Below, piece after piece: positions 7,470 to 18,382 of a stretch of 64,000 nucleotides of DNA (positions are counted from its first letter, which is position 1; each line of letters starts with the position of its first letter). The translations under genes were made by a program, and so were the position numbers. Under the pieces are notes generated by a model, which saw nothing but the letters and a program-made list of their open reading frames with translations, had not been told where the DNA came from and ran no database searches. Origin of the DNA: Paracholeplasma vituli (GTDB lineage Bacteria > Bacillota_I > Bacilli_A > Acholeplasmatales > UBA5453); contig NZ_JAOEGN010000002.1 in NCBI RefSeq assembly GCF_025446935.1, positions 1 to 64,000 on the forward strand, in the 5' to 3' direction.

Positions 7470-8300
7470 ATGGCGGTTAAAGTTTATAAGCCGACGTCCG
7501 CTGGACGCCGCAACATGAGCGTTTTAACGTTCGAAGAAATCACAACATCCACTCCTGAAAAATCACTACTCGAGCCAATTCACAAAAATGGTGGACGTAA
7601 TAACTCAGGTAAAATTACAGTTCGTCATCAAGGTGGCGGCGCTAAACGCAAATATCGTGTAATTGATTTCAAGAGAAATAAAGATGGTATCGTAGGTAAG
7701 GTTGCTACAATCGAATACGATCCAAATAGAAGTGCAAATATCGCGCTCATCAACTATGTAGATGGTGAAAAGCGTTATATCATCGCGCCTAAAGGTTTAG
7801 AAGTTGGCATGTCCATCGAATCCGGTGAACACGCAGATATCAAAACTGGTAACGCGCTTCCAATCTTCAACATCCCAGTAGGTACTGTCATTCACAATAT
7901 TGAATTACATCCTGGTAAAGGTGGCCAATTGGTTCGCTCCGCTGGTACATCTGCACAAATCTTAGGTAGAGAAGAACGTTATGTTCTTGTTCGCTTAAGT
8001 TCTGGTGAAGTAAGAAAGATTTTAGGCACATGCCGTGCAACCGTTGGTGAAGTAGGTAATGAAACTTACGAACTCGTTAGAATTGGTAAAGCAGGACGTA
8101 CTAGACACATGGGTATCCGCCCAACTGTCCGTGGTGCTGTTATGAACCCTAACGACCACCCACATGGTGGTGGTGAAGGTAAGAACCCAATCGGTAGAAA
8201 ATCACCAATGACACCTTGGGGTAAACCTGGTCGCGGTATTAAGACAAGAGATTCTAAGAAGGCATCGAACGATTTAATCGTAAGACGTCGTACAAAGTAG
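7470..8300 (+). CDS. rplB: Large ribosomal subunit protein uL2
   Basis: The 276-residue product is full length. It contains [13 protein letters not shown] and the C-terminal [19 protein letters not shown] segment, which holds the conserved His near the peptidyl-transferase centre. L2 is required for subunit association. AAAGGAG precedes the ATG. Confidence 0.99.
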   Translation: MAVKVYKPTSAGRRNMSVLTFEEITTSTPEKSLLEPIHKNGGRNNSGKITVRHQGGGAKRKYRVIDFKRNKDGIVGKVATIEYDPNRSANIALINYVDGEKRYIIAPKGLEVGMSIESGEHADIKTGNALPIFNIPVGTVIHNIELHPGKGGQLVRSAGTSAQILGREERYVLVRLSSGEVRKILGTCRATVGEVGNETYELVRIGKAGRTRHMGIRPTVRGAVMNPNDHPHGGGEGKNPIGRKSPMTPWGKPGRGIKTRDSKKASNDLIVRRRTK

Positions 8301-8310
8301 GAGGGTAAAC

Positions 8311-8589
8311 ATGGCACGTTCAATTAAAAAGGGTCCTTTTTGTGACGATTACCTATTAAATAAGGTAAGAACCGCTAAGAAGGCAAAAGATAACAAAGTA
8401 ATCCAAACTTGGTCAAGACGTTCAACCGTATTCCCTGACTTTGTAGGATTAACGATTGCAGTATATAACGGTAGAGAACATGTACCTGTATATATCACAG
8501 AAGACATGGTAGGGCACAAACTAGGTGAATTCTCACCTACACGTACTTTCCGTGGACACGGCGCTGACAAGAAAGCAGCTAAGAAATAA
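8311..8589 (+). CDS. rpsS: Small ribosomal subunit protein uS19
   Basis: The 92-residue product begins [10 protein letters not shown] and carries the signature region [40 protein letters not shown]19 binds S13 in the 30S head. Its TAA overlaps an ATG at 8589, but that ATG is probably not the rplV start. Confidence 0.98.
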   Translation: MARSIKKGPFCDDYLLNKVRTAKKAKDNKVIQTWSRRSTVFPDFVGLTIAVYNGREHVPVYITEDMVGHKLGEFSPTRTFRGHGADKKAAKK

Positions 8590-8603
8590 TGACGGAGGTT
8601 AAT

Positions 8604-8939
8604 ATGGAATCTAGAGCTATGGCAAACACGGTGCGTATTGCACCAAGAAAAGCAAGACTAGTTATTGATCTCATTAAGGGTCTAGAAATCAAAGAAGCGC
8701 AAGCGATTTTGAAGTATACCCCTAAAGCTGCCGCTCCAATTATTTTAAAGGTGCTTAACAGTGCAGTCGCTAACGCGGATCATAACTACAACATGAATGT
8801 AAACAACTTATACATTAAAGAGGCGTTCGTCAATGAAGGCGTACGCATGAAGAGAATGATGCCAAATTCCAAAGGACAAGGCAACATTATCGTTAAAAAG
8901 ACTAGCCACATCACAATTGTAGTGGCAGAAAGAGTTTAG
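8604..8939 (+). CDS. rplV: Large ribosomal subunit protein uL22
   Basis: The product is 111 residues, with the typical [13 protein letters not shown] helix and the C-terminal tunnel-loop segment [14 protein letters not shown]. An in-frame ATG at 8589 overlaps the rpsS stop, but GGAGG lies at 8594-8598, between the two ATGs and well spaced for the ATG at 8604 ([12 protein letters not shown]). I chose the latter. Confidence 0.96.
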   Translation: MESRAMANTVRIAPRKARLVIDLIKGLEIKEAQAILKYTPKAAAPIILKVLNSAVANADHNYNMNVNNLYIKEAFVNEGVRMKRMMPNSKGQGNIIVKKTSHITIVVAERV

Positions 8940-8949
8940 GAGGAATACG

Positions 8950-9651
8950 ATGGGTCAAAAAGTTAGTCCAGTCGGCTTACGCATGGGGATAACCCGTAAT
9001 TGGGATGCGAAATGGTATGCAGAAAAAAATCAAGTTCCGGCTCTTTTAAAAGAAGATATTGAAATCAGAAAGTACCTAAAAGACACTTTCAAGAAGGCAT
9101 CTGTTTCCCAAATCGAAATCGAACGTTTAAAAGGTAAAGCTAAAGATAGAGTTAAAGTAACTTTATACACCGCTAAACCTGGTGTCGTCATCGGTAGAGA
9201 TGCTGAATCCAAAAATAAAGCAGTAAAAACACTTGAACACATGACTAAAAAGGAAATCATCCTTAACGTCGTTGAAGTGAAACGTTCAGAACTCAATGCA
9301 GAACTCGTTGCGCAAAGCATTGCTGAACAATTAGAAAACCGTGCATCTTTCCGCCGCGTGCAAAAGATGGCTATGCAAAGAGCATTAAAAGCAGGAGCTA
9401 AAGGGGTTAAGACACTTGTGTCTGGTCGTCTTGGCGGTGCTGAAATCGCTCGTAGCGAAGGCTATTCTGAAGGCCGCGTGCCACTACATACTCTACGTGC
9501 TGATATCGATTATGCAACTGCAGAAGCGACAACCACTTATGGTAAATTAGGCGTAAAAGTATGGATTTTCAAAGGCGAAGTTCTACCTGGACAAAAAGTT
9601 AGATCTGAAGCTGCACCAAGAAGAGACAAGCGCAGTAAAGGAGGCAAGTAA
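8950..9651 (+). CDS. rpsC: Small ribosomal subunit protein uS3
   Basis: The 233-residue product begins [14 protein letters not shown]. It contains the KH type-II domain with [10 protein letters not shown] and the C-terminal S3 signature [31 protein letters not shown]3 helps form the mRNA entry channel. GGAGG precedes the start. Confidence 0.98.
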   Translation: MGQKVSPVGLRMGITRNWDAKWYAEKNQVPALLKEDIEIRKYLKDTFKKASVSQIEIERLKGKAKDRVKVTLYTAKPGVVIGRDAESKNKAVKTLEHMTKKEIILNVVEVKRSELNAELVAQSIAEQLENRASFRRVQKMAMQRALKAGAKGVKTLVSGRLGGAEIARSEGYSEGRVPLHTLRADIDYATAEATTTYGKLGVKVWIFKGEVLPGQKVRSEAAPRRDKRSKGGK

Positions 9652-9653
9652 TT

Positions 9654-10070
9654 ATGTTAATGCCAAAAAGAACTAAATTCCGCCGTCCTCATCGCGTAAG
9701 TTATGAAGGTAAGGCAAAAGGTAATCTTGAATTACAAAACGGCAACTGGGGCTTACAAGCTACAGAAGGTGCTTGGGTAACCAACCGCCAAATCGAAGCT
9801 GCCCGTATTGCGATTACAAGACACATGAAACGTACAGGTAATGTATGGATCAACATTTTCCCACATTTAGCAAAAACAAAAAAACCACTAGAAGTACGTA
9901 TGGGTTCCGGTAAAGGTGCACCAGATTCATGGGTTGCTGTTGTTAAGACTGGCAAAATCATGTTTGAAGTTGCAGGCGTCAGCGATGAAATCGCTCGTGA
10001 AGCTTTAAGACTTGCCTCCCATAAACTTCCAGTTTCAACAAAGATTATTCGTAAGGTAGGTGACCAATAA
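9654..10070 (+). CDS. rplP: Large ribosomal subunit protein uL16
   Basis: The 138-residue product begins [14 protein letters not shown] and carries [16 protein letters not shown]16 organises the A-site region of the 50S subunit. It starts two bases after the rpsC stop, with AAGGAGG inside the end of rpsC. Confidence 0.98.
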   Translation: MLMPKRTKFRRPHRVSYEGKAKGNLELQNGNWGLQATEGAWVTNRQIEAARIAITRHMKRTGNVWINIFPHLAKTKKPLEVRMGSGKGAPDSWVAVVKTGKIMFEVAGVSDEIAREALRLASHKLPVSTKIIRKVGDQ

Positions 10071-10071
10071 T

Positions 10072-10260
10072 ATGAAAGCGATCGAAATTCGTAAAATCAG
10101 CACCGCTGATTTAAACAAACGCATCAACGAATTAAAAATTGAATTATTCAACTTACGTTTTCAACTTGCTGTTGGTCAACTAGAAAATACCGCACGCATA
10201 AGACAAGTAAGAAAATTAATTGCACAAATGAAGACAATCATTAGTGAACGTAACGAATAA
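10072..10260 (+). CDS. rpmC: Large ribosomal subunit protein uL29
   Basis: The 62-residue product ([15 protein letters not shown]...) is a two-helix protein at the tunnel exit next to L23. An in-frame GTG at 10060 would add four residues and overlap rplP. The ATG at 10072, just after the rplP stop and behind GGTAGGTGA, gives the usual L29 length and N-terminus. Confidence 0.95.
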   Translation: MKAIEIRKISTADLNKRINELKIELFNLRFQLAVGQLENTARIRQVRKLIAQMKTIISERNE

Positions 10261-10270
10261 GGAGGATACT

Positions 10271-10525
10271 ATGGAAAGAAACAATAGAAAAGTGTTCACA
10301 GGAACTGTGGTATCAACCAAAATGCAAAAAACGATCACAGTGGTAGTTGACACATACAAAAAACACAGCTTATACGGGAAACGTGTTAAAGTTTCCAAAA
10401 AATATCATGCACACGACGAAAACAATCTTGCGAAAGTTGGCGATGTAGTTACCATTATGGAAACTAGACCACTTTCCGCTACTAAACGTTTCAGATTAGT
10501 AGAAGTTGTTACGAAGGCAGAATAA
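10271..10525 (+). CDS. rpsQ: Small ribosomal subunit protein uS17
   Basis: The 84-residue OB-fold product contains [17 protein letters not shown] and [22 protein letters not shown], both typical of S17. The ATG at 10271 follows AAGGAGG. An upstream in-frame GTG inside rpmC was rejected because it precedes that site. Confidence 0.97.
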   Translation: MERNNRKVFTGTVVSTKMQKTITVVVDTYKKHSLYGKRVKVSKKYHAHDENNLAKVGDVVTIMETRPLSATKRFRLVEVVTKAE

Positions 10526-10537
10526 GGAGGGACTATC

Positions 10538-10906
10538 ATGATTCAACAAGAAACTAGATTAAACGTCGCTGACAATAGCGGCGCACGTGAAGTCTTAGTC
10601 ATTAAAGTTTTAGGTGGTACCCGCCGTCGTTATGCTAACATCGGCGATGTTGTAGTAGTTGCAGTTAAAAAAGCAACTCCAGGCGGCATCGTTAAAAAAG
10701 GTGACGTAGCAAAAGCGGTTATCGTCAGAACCGTGTCTGGCTTAAGACGCGCAGACGGCTCATACATCAAATTTGATGACAATGCAGCAGTCATTATTAA
10801 AGAGGACTTAAACCCACGTGGAACCCGTATTTTCGGACCAGTGGCAAGAGAGCTTAGAGATAAGAACTTCATGAAGATCGTATCCCTTGCTCCGGAAGTA
10901 TTATAA
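10538..10906 (+). CDS. rplN: Large ribosomal subunit protein uL14
   Basis: The 122-residue product begins [19 protein letters not shown] and ends with IVSLAPEVL, matching L14 end to end. L14 lies at the subunit interface and is the binding site of the silencing factor RsfS. Confidence 0.98.
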   Translation: MIQQETRLNVADNSGAREVLVIKVLGGTRRRYANIGDVVVVAVKKATPGGIVKKGDVAKAVIVRTVSGLRRADGSYIKFDDNAAVIIKEDLNPRGTRIFGPVARELRDKNFMKIVSLAPEVL

Positions 10907-10916
10907 GGAGGACATC

Positions 10917-11258
10917 ATGAACATTAAAGCTGGAGATACAGTTGTTGTTATTGCTGGTAAAGACAAATTCTCTACCGACAAAAAAGGCAATAAAGTAAAA
11001 ACAACTGGTAAAGTATTAAAAGCATTTCCTGGTGAAGACCGCGTCATCGTTGAAGGCGTCAATAAAGTTAAAAAACATGAAAGACCAACTCAACAAAACG
11101 AAAAGGGTCAAATCGTGGAAGTCGAAGCACCAATCCATGTATCTAACGTGATGATTCTCGATCCAAAGAAGAACGTTCCAACTCGCGTTGGTTACAAAGT
11201 CGTAGACGGTAAGAAAGTCCGTATTGCGAAAAAATCAGGCGCAAGCCTTGATAAATAA
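10917..11258 (+). CDS. rplX: Large ribosomal subunit protein uL24
   Basis: The 113-residue product has an N-terminal KOW segment ([15 protein letters not shown]) and the typical [20 protein letters not shown] region. The ATG at 10917 follows AAGGAGG; an upstream in-frame codon inside rplN at 10887 was rejected. L24 is an early 50S assembly protein. Confidence 0.97.
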   Translation: MNIKAGDTVVVIAGKDKFSTDKKGNKVKTTGKVLKAFPGEDRVIVEGVNKVKKHERPTQQNEKGQIVEVEAPIHVSNVMILDPKKNVPTRVGYKVVDGKKVRIAKKSGASLDK

Positions 11259-11272
11259 GAAGGAGTTTGACT

Positions 11273-11812
11273 ATGAGTAGATTAAGAGAAAAATACGATA
11301 ACCTCACCAAACCCGAATTAATGAAAGCATTCAACTATACTTCCGTCATGCAAGTACCAAAGATCGAAAAGATCGTTATTAACATGGGTATCGGCGATGC
11401 TGTAGCTAACCCTAAAGCACTCGACGATGCAGTTGAAGAATTAAGCGTAATCACTGGTCAAAAACCAGTTGTTACTAAAGCAAGAAAATCAATTGCGAAC
11501 TTCAAACTACGTGAAGGTATGCCAATTGGTTGCAAAGTAACATTACGTGGCGAAAGAATGTACTATTTCTTGGACAAATTAGTTTCAGTTTCCTTACCAC
11601 GTGTAAGAGACTTCCGCGGTATTTCTAAAAATGCATTCGACGGTCGTGGTAACTACACATTAGGTATCAAAGAACAACTCATTTTCCCTGAAATTAATTT
11701 CGATAAAGTGAAAAAAGTACGTGGCATGGACATTGTCATCGTAACAACGGCACAATCTGACGAAGAAGGTAAAGCTTTACTAACTTCCCTTGGATTACCG
11801 TTCAAGAAATAA
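11273..11812 (+). CDS. rplE: Large ribosomal subunit protein uL5
   Basis: The 179-residue product contains [38 protein letters not shown] and the C-terminal [13 protein letters not shown] segment typical of L5, which binds 5S rRNA. The ATG at 11273 was chosen over an in-frame TTG at 11267, which lies too close to AAGGAG. Confidence 0.97.
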   Translation: MSRLREKYDNLTKPELMKAFNYTSVMQVPKIEKIVINMGIGDAVANPKALDDAVEELSVITGQKPVVTKARKSIANFKLREGMPIGCKVTLRGERMYYFLDKLVSVSLPRVRDFRGISKNAFDGRGNYTLGIKEQLIFPEINFDKVKKVRGMDIVIVTTAQSDEEGKALLTSLGLPFKK

Positions 11813-11823
11813 GGAGAATAAAC

Positions 11824-12009
11824 ATGGCTAAAAAATCTATGATTGCGAAGCAACAACGCGTGGCTAAGTTTTCAACACAAGCTTACACAAGATGCACACG
11901 TTGTGGCCGTCCGCACGCAGTATACCAAAAATTTGGAATTTGCCGTATTTGTTTTCGCGAATTAGCCTATAAAGGCGAACTACCTGGCGTTAAAAAAGCT
12001 AGCTGGTAA
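11824..12009 (+). CDS. rpsN: Small ribosomal subunit protein uS14, zinc type
   Basis: The 61-residue product is the short zinc-binding form, with [10 protein letters not shown] and CRICFRELA supplying four cysteines. It is the Gram-positive type rather than the longer zinc-free form. AAGGAG precedes the start. Confidence 0.98.
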   Translation: MAKKSMIAKQQRVAKFSTQAYTRCTRCGRPHAVYQKFGICRICFRELAYKGELPGVKKASW

Positions 12010-12024
12010 GAAGGAGGAAATAAT

Positions 12025-12423
12025 ATGGTTATGACTGATCCAATCGCGGATTTACTAACACGTATCCGCAACGCGAATTCAATGCGTCATGAAACGGTAG
12101 AAATCCCTGCATCCAGACTTAAAGCAGACATCTTAGGTGTCTTAAAACAAGAAGGTTTCATCGTAGATTTCGTATCTAAGAATGAAGCAGTGGGTTCTAC
12201 ATTAGTAGTTACATTGAAATATGCCGCAAATAACGAACGCGTTATTAAAGGTTTAAAGAGGATATCGAAACCGGGCTTACGTGTCTACGCGCAAGCTAGC
12301 CAATTACCTAAAGTTCTTAATGGACTTGGTATTGCGATTATTTCGACATCAAAAGGTATTCTTACCGACAGAGAAGCAAGAAAACAACAAATTGGTGGCG
12401 AAGTGCTCGCCTACGTTTGGTAA
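12025..12423 (+). CDS. rpsH: Small ribosomal subunit protein uS8
   Basis: The 132-residue product begins [18 protein letters not shown] and ends with [20 protein letters not shown], the C-terminal S8 signature. In E. coli, S8 regulates the spc operon. The start follows AAGGAGG. Confidence 0.98.
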   Translation: MVMTDPIADLLTRIRNANSMRHETVEIPASRLKADILGVLKQEGFIVDFVSKNEAVGSTLVVTLKYAANNERVIKGLKRISKPGLRVYAQASQLPKVLNGLGIAIISTSKGILTDREARKQQIGGEVLAYVW

Positions 12424-12438
12424 TAGGGAGGAAAACAT

Positions 12439-12981
12439 ATGTCACGTATAGGTAATAAAGTGATTATTGTTCCTGCTGGCGTTACCGTCACTGTAGGAGA
12501 AGGGAACTTAGTCACAGTTAAAGGCCCTAAAGGCACTTTATCATTTCAGTTTTCGGATCGTGTAACAATCCATCAAGAAAACACACACATTAACATTACA
12601 AGAGCATCCGATATCAACGAAGACCGTAAATTACACGGTACTACCAGAGCAGTACTTGCTAACATGGTAACTGGTGTTTCTACAGGATTCACAAGATCCC
12701 TAGAAATCATCGGTGTTGGTTATAGAGCTTCATTAGAAGGTAAAAAGTTAGTCATCAACGCTGGTTATTCCCACTTAGTAGAAATGGAAATTCCAGAAGG
12801 TGTGACCGTAGCCGTACCTAAAAATATAGAAGTCATCTTATCAGGTGCAGACAAGCAAGTCATTGGTGAATTTGCAGCAAACATTCGCGCTATTCGTAAA
12901 CCAGAACCTTACAAAGGCAAAGGTATTCGTTATAAAGGTGAAAATGTTCGTCGCAAAGAAGGCAAGACTGCTAAGAAGTAG
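12439..12981 (+). CDS. rplF: Large ribosomal subunit protein uL6
   Basis: The 180-residue product shows the duplicated L6 fold, beginning MSRIGNKVIIVPAGV and ending with PEPYKGKGIRYKGENVRRKEGK, the L6 signature. It lies near the factor-binding site. GGGAGG precedes the ATG. Confidence 0.98.
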   Translation: MSRIGNKVIIVPAGVTVTVGEGNLVTVKGPKGTLSFQFSDRVTIHQENTHINITRASDINEDRKLHGTTRAVLANMVTGVSTGFTRSLEIIGVGYRASLEGKKLVINAGYSHLVEMEIPEGVTVAVPKNIEVILSGADKQVIGEFAANIRAIRKPEPYKGKGIRYKGENVRRKEGKTAKK

Positions 12982-12993
12982 GAGGGCATATAT

Positions 12994-13347
12994 ATGATCA
13001 GTAAACAATCAAGCAATGTAACACGCCAAAAGAGACATTTACGTATTCGTCAAACTCTTTCTGGTACGGCAGCAAGACCTCGTTTAAGTGTATATCGCTC
13101 TAATACAGCATTCTATGCACAACTTATTGACGACGAGAACCAAACAACCCTATTCGCAGCAAGAAGCCAAGAATTGAACTTAAAAGGTTCTAACATTGCA
13201 ACTGCTTCTGCAGTAGGTAAATTGATCGCAGAACGCGCTATCGCAGGTGGCGTTACTGAGGTCGTATTCGACAGAAGTGGTTACTTATACCACGGGCGCG
13301 TCAAAGCGTTAGCCGAAGCAGCTAGAGCAGCTGGATTGAAATTCTAA
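12994..13347 (+). CDS. rplR: Large ribosomal subunit protein uL18
   Basis: The 117-residue product binds 5S rRNA. It has [20 protein letters not shown] near the middle and ends [23 protein letters not shown]-like (here AARAAGLKF). AGGAGGG precedes the start. Confidence 0.97.
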   Translation: MISKQSSNVTRQKRHLRIRQTLSGTAARPRLSVYRSNTAFYAQLIDDENQTTLFAARSQELNLKGSNIATASAVGKLIAERAIAGGVTEVVFDRSGYLYHGRVKALAEAARAAGLKF

Positions 13348-13358
13348 GGAGGGTAATC

Positions 13359-13859
13359 ATGCGTAAAGTTAGAGAAAAAGAAGTCGAATTATTCGAAGAC
13401 CGCGTGGTTGCTATCAACCGCGTAACTAAAGTAGTAAAAGGTGGTAGACGTTTCAGATTCGCAGCACTAGTCGTTATTGGTGACCATAATGGAACTGTTG
13501 GGTTTGGCTTAGGCAAAGCTCAAGAAGTACCAGATGCAATCAAAAAAGCGGTAGAAAACGCGAAAAAGAATTTAATTAAAGTTGCAGTTGTTAACAATAC
13601 AATTCCACATGCTATCACTGGAGAATTCGGTGCTGGTAAAGTATTCTTAAAGCCTGCTTCTGAAGGTACTGGAGTTATCGCCGGTGGTGCTATTCGTACC
13701 GTTTGCGAACTTGCAGGTATCAACAATATTCTTTCAAAATCTTTAGGATCAAAAGCTCCAATCAACATGGTTAGAGCAGCATTTGCTGGACTTGAAACAT
13801 TAAAGACTAAAGAAGATGTTGCTGCGCTTAGAGGCGTTGCAGTAGAAAGCTTGGTGTAA
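13359..13859 (+). CDS. rpsE: Small ribosomal subunit protein uS5
   Basis: The 166-residue product contains the double-stranded RNA-binding N-terminal domain ([20 protein letters not shown]) and [18 protein letters not shown]5 contributes to decoding fidelity and mRNA unwinding. AAGGAGG precedes the start. Confidence 0.98.
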   Translation: MRKVREKEVELFEDRVVAINRVTKVVKGGRRFRFAALVVIGDHNGTVGFGLGKAQEVPDAIKKAVENAKKNLIKVAVVNNTIPHAITGEFGAGKVFLKPASEGTGVIAGGAIRTVCELAGINNILSKSLGSKAPINMVRAAFAGLETLKTKEDVAALRGVAVESLV

Positions 13860-13863
13860 GACT

Positions 13864-14043
13864 ATGACATTAGAAATTACATTAAAGAAATCTTTAATTG
13901 GACGTAATCCAAATCAAGTTAGAACCGCTCATGCATTAGGTTTAAAGAAATTGAACCAAACTGTAGTTAAAGAATCCAACGACGCGATCGTGGGTATGGT
14001 TAAAACCATTGCTCACCTTGTGGTTGTTAAAGAAATCGCGTAA
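13864..14043 (+). CDS. rpmD: Large ribosomal subunit protein uL30
   Basis: This 59-residue gene lies in the gap between rpsE and rplO. It reads [20 protein letters not shown], then a segment ending HLVVVKEIA and TAA at 14041. Size, position and the [19 protein letters not shown] core fit L30. There is no good Shine-Dalgarno sequence before its ATG. Translation may be coupled to the rpsE stop four bases upstream. Confidence 0.95.
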   Translation: MTLEITLKKSLIGRNPNQVRTAHALGLKKLNQTVVKESNDAIVGMVKTIAHLVVVKEIA

Positions 14044-14057
14044 GGAGGGACACACAC

Positions 14058-14495
14058 ATGCTAAATGAATTAAGACCAAATGCAGGCGCACGTAAGAATC
14101 GTAAAAGACTCGGACGTGGAACAGCTACTGGACAAGGTAAAACGGCTGGTAGAGGACAAAAAGGTCAAGGCTCCAGATCTGGTGGCGGTACTCGCCTAGG
14201 GTTTGAAGGTGGACAAATTCCTTTCTTCCAACGTCTTCCTAAACGTGGATTTTCCAACGTTAACCGTAAAGACTTCGCTATCATCAACTTAACACAACTT
14301 AATGTGTTCGAAGATGGTACAGTCGTTACTCCAGAATTACTATTAGAAACTAAACTCATTGGTAAATTACAATCAGGCGTTAAAGTGTTAGCGAATGGAG
14401 CTTTAGAAAAGAAATTAACCATCAAAGCGAACCACTTCTCAAAACAAGCCCTTGTTTTAATCGAACAAGCAGGCGGAACGGCTGAGGTAATCTAA
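14058..14495 (+). CDS. rplO: Large ribosomal subunit protein uL15
   Basis: The 145-residue product has the glycine-rich basic N-terminal extension ([19 protein letters not shown]) and the C-terminal domain ending in the L15 signature region. It is a late 50S assembly protein. AAGGAGG precedes the start. secY begins two bases after its stop. Confidence 0.97.
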   Translation: MLNELRPNAGARKNRKRLGRGTATGQGKTAGRGQKGQGSRSGGGTRLGFEGGQIPFFQRLPKRGFSNVNRKDFAIINLTQLNVFEDGTVVTPELLLETKLIGKLQSGVKVLANGALEKKLTIKANHFSKQALVLIEQAGGTAEVI

Positions 14496-14496
14496 C

Positions 14497-15798
14497 ATGT
14501 ACCGTATCAAAGCGATATTTTCAAACGTACAACTTTTAAAAAGAATTGGTATTACTCTATTATTGTTATTCATCTTCCGTATCACAACCTGGATTCCAAT
14601 CCCGCTAATTGATACGTCAAGCATCACTGAGTTCATCAGTGGTAATGACTTCTTAGCCATTTTAAATAACTTTACTGGTAATGCATTAGGACGTTTTTCC
14701 ATCATGGCTATGGGTATATCGCCTTACATTACGGCGTCCATCGTAGTACAAATGCTACAAATGGATATCGTGCCTGTTCTTAAAGAATGGAGCGAACAAG
14801 GCGAGACTGGTAAACAAAAACTTAACAAACTAACCCGTGTTCTCGGTTTAGTGTTAGCCTTTGTTCAGTCACTTGTATTATTACTTGGTCTTGGGATCGC
14901 GGGTAGTGAATTCTTACCTGATATCTTAACACCATCCCCTATTTTATACATTTATATGTCGTTAGTAGTTACTGCCGGTGCTGCATTCGCAATGTACCTT
15001 GCAGATTTAATCACACGTAAAGGTATCGGAAATGGTACCAGCCTATTGATCGTAGCCGGTATTGTTACCTCCCTACCTTCAATGGCAACCATCCTTTGGA
15101 GCAAATACATCACCAATGGTAATGGTGGATGGGACATCGTTCTATTCATCACGGTCATCTTGATTTATGTAGCTGTACTTCTAGGGGTTACTTTCCTTGA
15201 AATTGCGAAGAGAAGAATTCCAATTCAATACGCAAACCGTCAATCCGGTCAAGGCAAGACAACTTCTGATTTACCAATTAAGCTTAATACTTCAGGGGTA
15301 ATTCCGGTTATCTTCGCATCGACTATTCTAAGTATTCCATTATCTGTATCCGGTATGTTTGGGTTAGATACGACAACATCCCTTGGTTCCTGGTTGGATC
15401 AAATCTTCAACTATCAACAACCAATCGGGTTCGTCTTATACATTGGACTCATCGTTGTGTTCTCATTCTTCTACGCTTTCTTGATGTTAAATCCAGAAAA
15501 AGTAGCAGACAACCTATCGAAATCCAATGCCTACATCCCAGGCGTTAGACCAGGTCTAGATACGCAAAACTATATTGCGAAATTAATGTTTAAGGTTACT
15601 CTTTTAGGTACTGTTTACCTCGTGATTCTTGCTGCTATGCCAATCGTTACAAGTATCGTATTTGGTTTTAATGCAAACGAATCTCAAGCAGTCGTTTTAG
15701 GGGGAACATCCTTACTTATTATCGTAGGGGTTGCGATGGAAACCACAAACCAAATTGAAACTGAAGCAAATAATCAAGAATACAAAGGCATATTTTAG
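14497..15798 (+). CDS. secY: Protein translocase channel subunit SecY
   Basis: The 433-residue product has about ten hydrophobic segments. It carries the SecY motifs GISPYITASIVVQML (near 70-85) and the cytoplasmic-loop region around NRQSGQGKTTSDLPIKLNTSGVIPVIFA. It forms the membrane channel for secreted and membrane proteins with SecE and SecG, which are encoded elsewhere. Its start is two bases after rplO, placing it in the spc operon as in Bacillus. Confidence 0.98.
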   Translation: MYRIKAIFSNVQLLKRIGITLLLLFIFRITTWIPIPLIDTSSITEFISGNDFLAILNNFTGNALGRFSIMAMGISPYITASIVVQMLQMDIVPVLKEWSEQGETGKQKLNKLTRVLGLVLAFVQSLVLLLGLGIAGSEFLPDILTPSPILYIYMSLVVTAGAAFAMYLADLITRKGIGNGTSLLIVAGIVTSLPSMATILWSKYITNGNGGWDIVLFITVILIYVAVLLGVTFLEIAKRRIPIQYANRQSGQGKTTSDLPIKLNTSGVIPVIFASTILSIPLSVSGMFGLDTTTSLGSWLDQIFNYQQPIGFVLYIGLIVVFSFFYAFLMLNPEKVADNLSKSNAYIPGVRPGLDTQNYIAKLMFKVTLLGTVYLVILAAMPIVTSIVFGFNANESQAVVLGGTSLLIIVGVAMETTNQIETEANNQEYKGIF

Positions 15799-15823
15799 GC
15801 CTAACAAGAAAGAGGTATGAACC

Positions 15824-16474
15824 ATGAGACTGATTATTATGGGCCCACCGGGCGTTGGTAAAGGCTCACTTGCTAGTGACCTTACAAAGCATTATCATAT
15901 ACCTCATATTTCAACGGGAGAAATGTTTCGAGCAGAAATCAAGAAAGGTTCTCCCGTTGGGAAACTTGTTCAAAATCAGATCAATGCGGGCAAGTTTGTC
16001 AACGATTCGTTAACGAACGACATTGTCCGTATTCGCTTACAGGCGCGCGACGTGAAGGAAGGCTTCCTTATGGATGGCTATCCTCGCAACTTGCGTCAAG
16101 CGGAAGACTTCGATCATATTTTGATGCAATATGGTTGGACTGTGGATTATGTCATCTACCTCGATTCACCAGAAGACGTTATTCTAGACCGTATTACCGG
16201 TCGACGCGTATGTCCAACATGCGGTAGCACGTATCATGTTAGAAATAACAAACCGAAAGTCGAAGGTATTTGTGATAAAGACCAAACACCGCTCGTGCAA
16301 AGACCCGATGATACCGTCGCAATCACAAAAGAACGTTTAGTTATCTATCACGATCAAACGCAACCAATCATTGAATACTATCGCTCCAAGGGCAATATCA
16401 TTACAATTGATGGACGTGGATCGATTGAAGAAGTATCTAGACGCGTTATAGAAGAACTTGATGGTAAAAAATGA
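15824..16474 (+). CDS. adk: Adenylate kinase
   Basis: The 216-residue long-lid enzyme converts ATP and AMP to two ADP. The P-loop reads [12 protein letters not shown], a slight departure from the common GAGKGTQA. The AMP-binding [10 protein letters not shown] is present. The lid has CPTCG and CDKD, a three-Cys, one-Asp zinc site as in B. subtilis. Its TGA overlaps the start of map (ATGA), so the two are coupled. Confidence 0.98.
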   Translation: MRLIIMGPPGVGKGSLASDLTKHYHIPHISTGEMFRAEIKKGSPVGKLVQNQINAGKFVNDSLTNDIVRIRLQARDVKEGFLMDGYPRNLRQAEDFDHILMQYGWTVDYVIYLDSPEDVILDRITGRRVCPTCGSTYHVRNNKPKVEGICDKDQTPLVQRPDDTVAITKERLVIYHDQTQPIIEYYRSKGNIITIDGRGSIEEVSRRVIEELDGKK

Positions 16475-17220
16475 TTACATTAAAATCACAACGAGAAATC
16501 GACATCATGCGTGAAGCTGGCCGAATGGTCGCACTCACCCGTGAAGAAGTAAAGAAACACATTAGACCAGGCATATCAACAAAGGCACTGGACGAAATTG
16601 CGGAAAACTTTATTGTTTCTTTAGGGGGCGTTCCTTCCTTTAAAGGGTATAATGGCTTTCCTGGTTCAGTTTGTCTATCGGTCAATGAAGTCGTCGTTCA
16701 TGGCATTCCTTCCCCTAAGATGATTCTTAAAGAAGGCGATATCGTGTCACTCGACATTGGCGTTTACTATAAAGGCTATCATGCAGACAGTGCATGGACA
16801 TATCCAGTAGGCACCATATCCCAAGCCGATCAACAACTTTTAGATGTAACGCTGGCTTCTTTATACGAGGGGCTAAAACAAGCGATTCCTGGCAATCGAG
16901 TATCGGATATCTCCGCGGCGATTGAAGCCTATGTCAAACCTTACGGTTACGGCATTGTGGAAGAATTCACAGGTCATGGCATTGGTAAAAAGTTGCACGA
17001 AGATCCGTTCATCCCAAATTTCGGTAAACCTGGAATGGGGGCCTTGTTAAAACCGGGCATGACATTCTGTGTTGAACCCATGGTTAATATTGGGACAAAG
17101 CGCGTCAAAATCTTACAAGACAATTGGACTACGGTCACAATGGACAAAAAGAAAAGCGCACACTTTGAGCACATGATCGCCATCACAGAGACTGGTTATC
17201 AAATATTGACCGAACTTTAA
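16471..17220 (+). CDS. map: Methionine aminopeptidase, type I
   Basis: The 249-residue enzyme removes the initiator Met from new proteins. The metal ligands are visible: [13 protein letters not shown] (two Asp), the His of TGHGIG, the Glu of CVEPM and the Glu of HMIAITE. It lies in the usual secY-adk-map-infA order and overlaps adk by four bases. Confidence 0.98.
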   Translation: MITLKSQREIDIMREAGRMVALTREEVKKHIRPGISTKALDEIAENFIVSLGGVPSFKGYNGFPGSVCLSVNEVVVHGIPSPKMILKEGDIVSLDIGVYYKGYHADSAWTYPVGTISQADQQLLDVTLASLYEGLKQAIPGNRVSDISAAIEAYVKPYGYGIVEEFTGHGIGKKLHEDPFIPNFGKPGMGALLKPGMTFCVEPMVNIGTKRVKILQDNWTTVTMDKKKSAHFEHMIAITETGYQILTEL

Positions 17221-17232
17221 AGGAGGCTATTT

Positions 17233-17451
17233 ATGGCAAGAGAAGATTTAATTGAAGTACAAGCAAAAGTAGTCGAAGTACTACCAAATACCAAATTTAA
17301 AGTGGAACTTGAAAATGGGCATGTAGTACTCGCACACGTATCCGGTAAAATCCGCATGAACAACATTCGCATTTTACCTGGTGATAGCGTTACAGTTGAG
17401 TTATCACCATATGATTTAACACGCGGCAGAATCACGTATCGCCGAAAGTAG
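17233..17451 (+). CDS. infA: Translation initiation factor IF-1
   Basis: The 72-residue OB-fold protein begins [19 protein letters not shown] and contains [23 protein letters not shown], matching IF-1 over its full length. It binds the 30S A site during initiation. AAAGGAGG precedes the ATG. Confidence 0.98.
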   Translation: MAREDLIEVQAKVVEVLPNTKFKVELENGHVVLAHVSGKIRMNNIRILPGDSVTVELSPYDLTRGRITYRRK

Positions 17452-17462
17452 GAGGAAATCAA

Positions 17463-17576
17463 ATGAAAGTTAGAGCATCAGTAAAACCTATTTGCGACAA
17501 ATGCAAGGTTGTAAAGCGCAAGGGTAGAGTAATGGTTATTTGTGAAAATCCAAAACACAAACAACGTCAAGGATAA
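17463..17576 (+). CDS. rpmJ: Large ribosomal subunit protein bL36
   Basis: This 37-residue gene begins [15 protein letters not shown] and ends [10 protein letters not shown]. Cys 11, 14 and 27 and His 33 form the zinc site of the C-plus form of L36. GGAGGAAATC precedes the ATG. It lies between infA and rpsM as in Bacillus. Confidence 0.98.
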   Translation: MKVRASVKPICDKCKVVKRKGRVMVICENPKHKQRQG

Positions 17577-17588
17577 TAGGAGAATAAT

Positions 17589-17954
17589 ATGGCACGTATA
17601 GCAGGTATTGACATTCCACGCGACAAACGCGTAGTTATTAGCTTAACTTACGTTTTCGGGATTGGAAGAAGTCTTTCAGAACAAATTTTAAAAGATGCTC
17701 ACGTATCTGAAGATACAAGAGTTAAGGATTTAACAGAAGATGAACTAAACCGCATTCGTACTGAGGTTGCAAAATACCAAGTCGAAGGTGATTTAAGAAG
17801 AGAAGTCACATTAAACATCAAACGTTTAATGGAAATCGGTTCATATCGTGGAATTCGTCATAGAAAAGGTTTACCAGTAAGAGGACAAAACACAAGAACA
17901 AATGCGCGTACTCGTAAAGGTAAAGCTAAGACTATCGCGAATAAGAAGAAATAA
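17589..17954 (+). CDS. rpsM: Small ribosomal subunit protein uS13
   Basis: The 121-residue product begins [21 protein letters not shown] and ends in the basic tail after [17 protein letters not shown]13 contacts the P-site tRNA and the 50S subunit. TAGGAG precedes the ATG. Confidence 0.98.
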   Translation: MARIAGIDIPRDKRVVISLTYVFGIGRSLSEQILKDAHVSEDTRVKDLTEDELNRIRTEVAKYQVEGDLRREVTLNIKRLMEIGSYRGIRHRKGLPVRGQNTRTNARTRKGKAKTIANKKK

Positions 17955-17965
17955 GGAGGGTCATC

Positions 17966-18352
17966 ATGGCAGGTAAAAAAACAACTAAACGTCGTGTAAA
18001 GAAGAATATTCCGCTTGGAATGGCTCACATTCATACCACGTTTAATAATACAATCGTCACCATCACAGACCAAGGCGGTAACGCTATCGCTTGGAGCAGT
18101 GCAGGTGCACTAGGTTTCAAAGGTTCTCGTAAATCTACACCATTCGCGGCTCAAATGTCCACTGAAGCTGCTGCTAAAGCTGCAATCGAACATGGTGTAA
18201 TTAAAGTTGAAGTATCCGTAAAAGGCCCAGGCCCAGGTAGAGAAGCAGCGATTCGTTCCATTCAAGCTGCAGGTCTTGAAATCACAGCGATTAAAGACGT
18301 CACTCCAGTTCCTCACAACGGATGCCGCCCACCTAAACGTCCTCGTGGATAA
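17966..18352 (+). CDS. rpsK: Small ribosomal subunit protein uS11
   Basis: The 128-residue product contains [20 protein letters not shown] and ends with [17 protein letters not shown], the S11 C-terminal motif. S11 forms part of the 30S platform. AAGGAGG precedes the start. Confidence 0.98.
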   Translation: MAGKKTTKRRVKKNIPLGMAHIHTTFNNTIVTITDQGGNAIAWSSAGALGFKGSRKSTPFAAQMSTEAAAKAAIEHGVIKVEVSVKGPGPGREAAIRSIQAAGLEITAIKDVTPVPHNGCRPPKRPRG

Positions 18353-18382
18353 TATCTATAACAAATAAAGGAGGTAATCATT

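Noticed and set aside
8589-8603. Earlier ATG as the rplV start
   Set aside because: The Shine-Dalgarno sequence lies after it, and the ATG at 8604 gives the normal L22 N-terminus.
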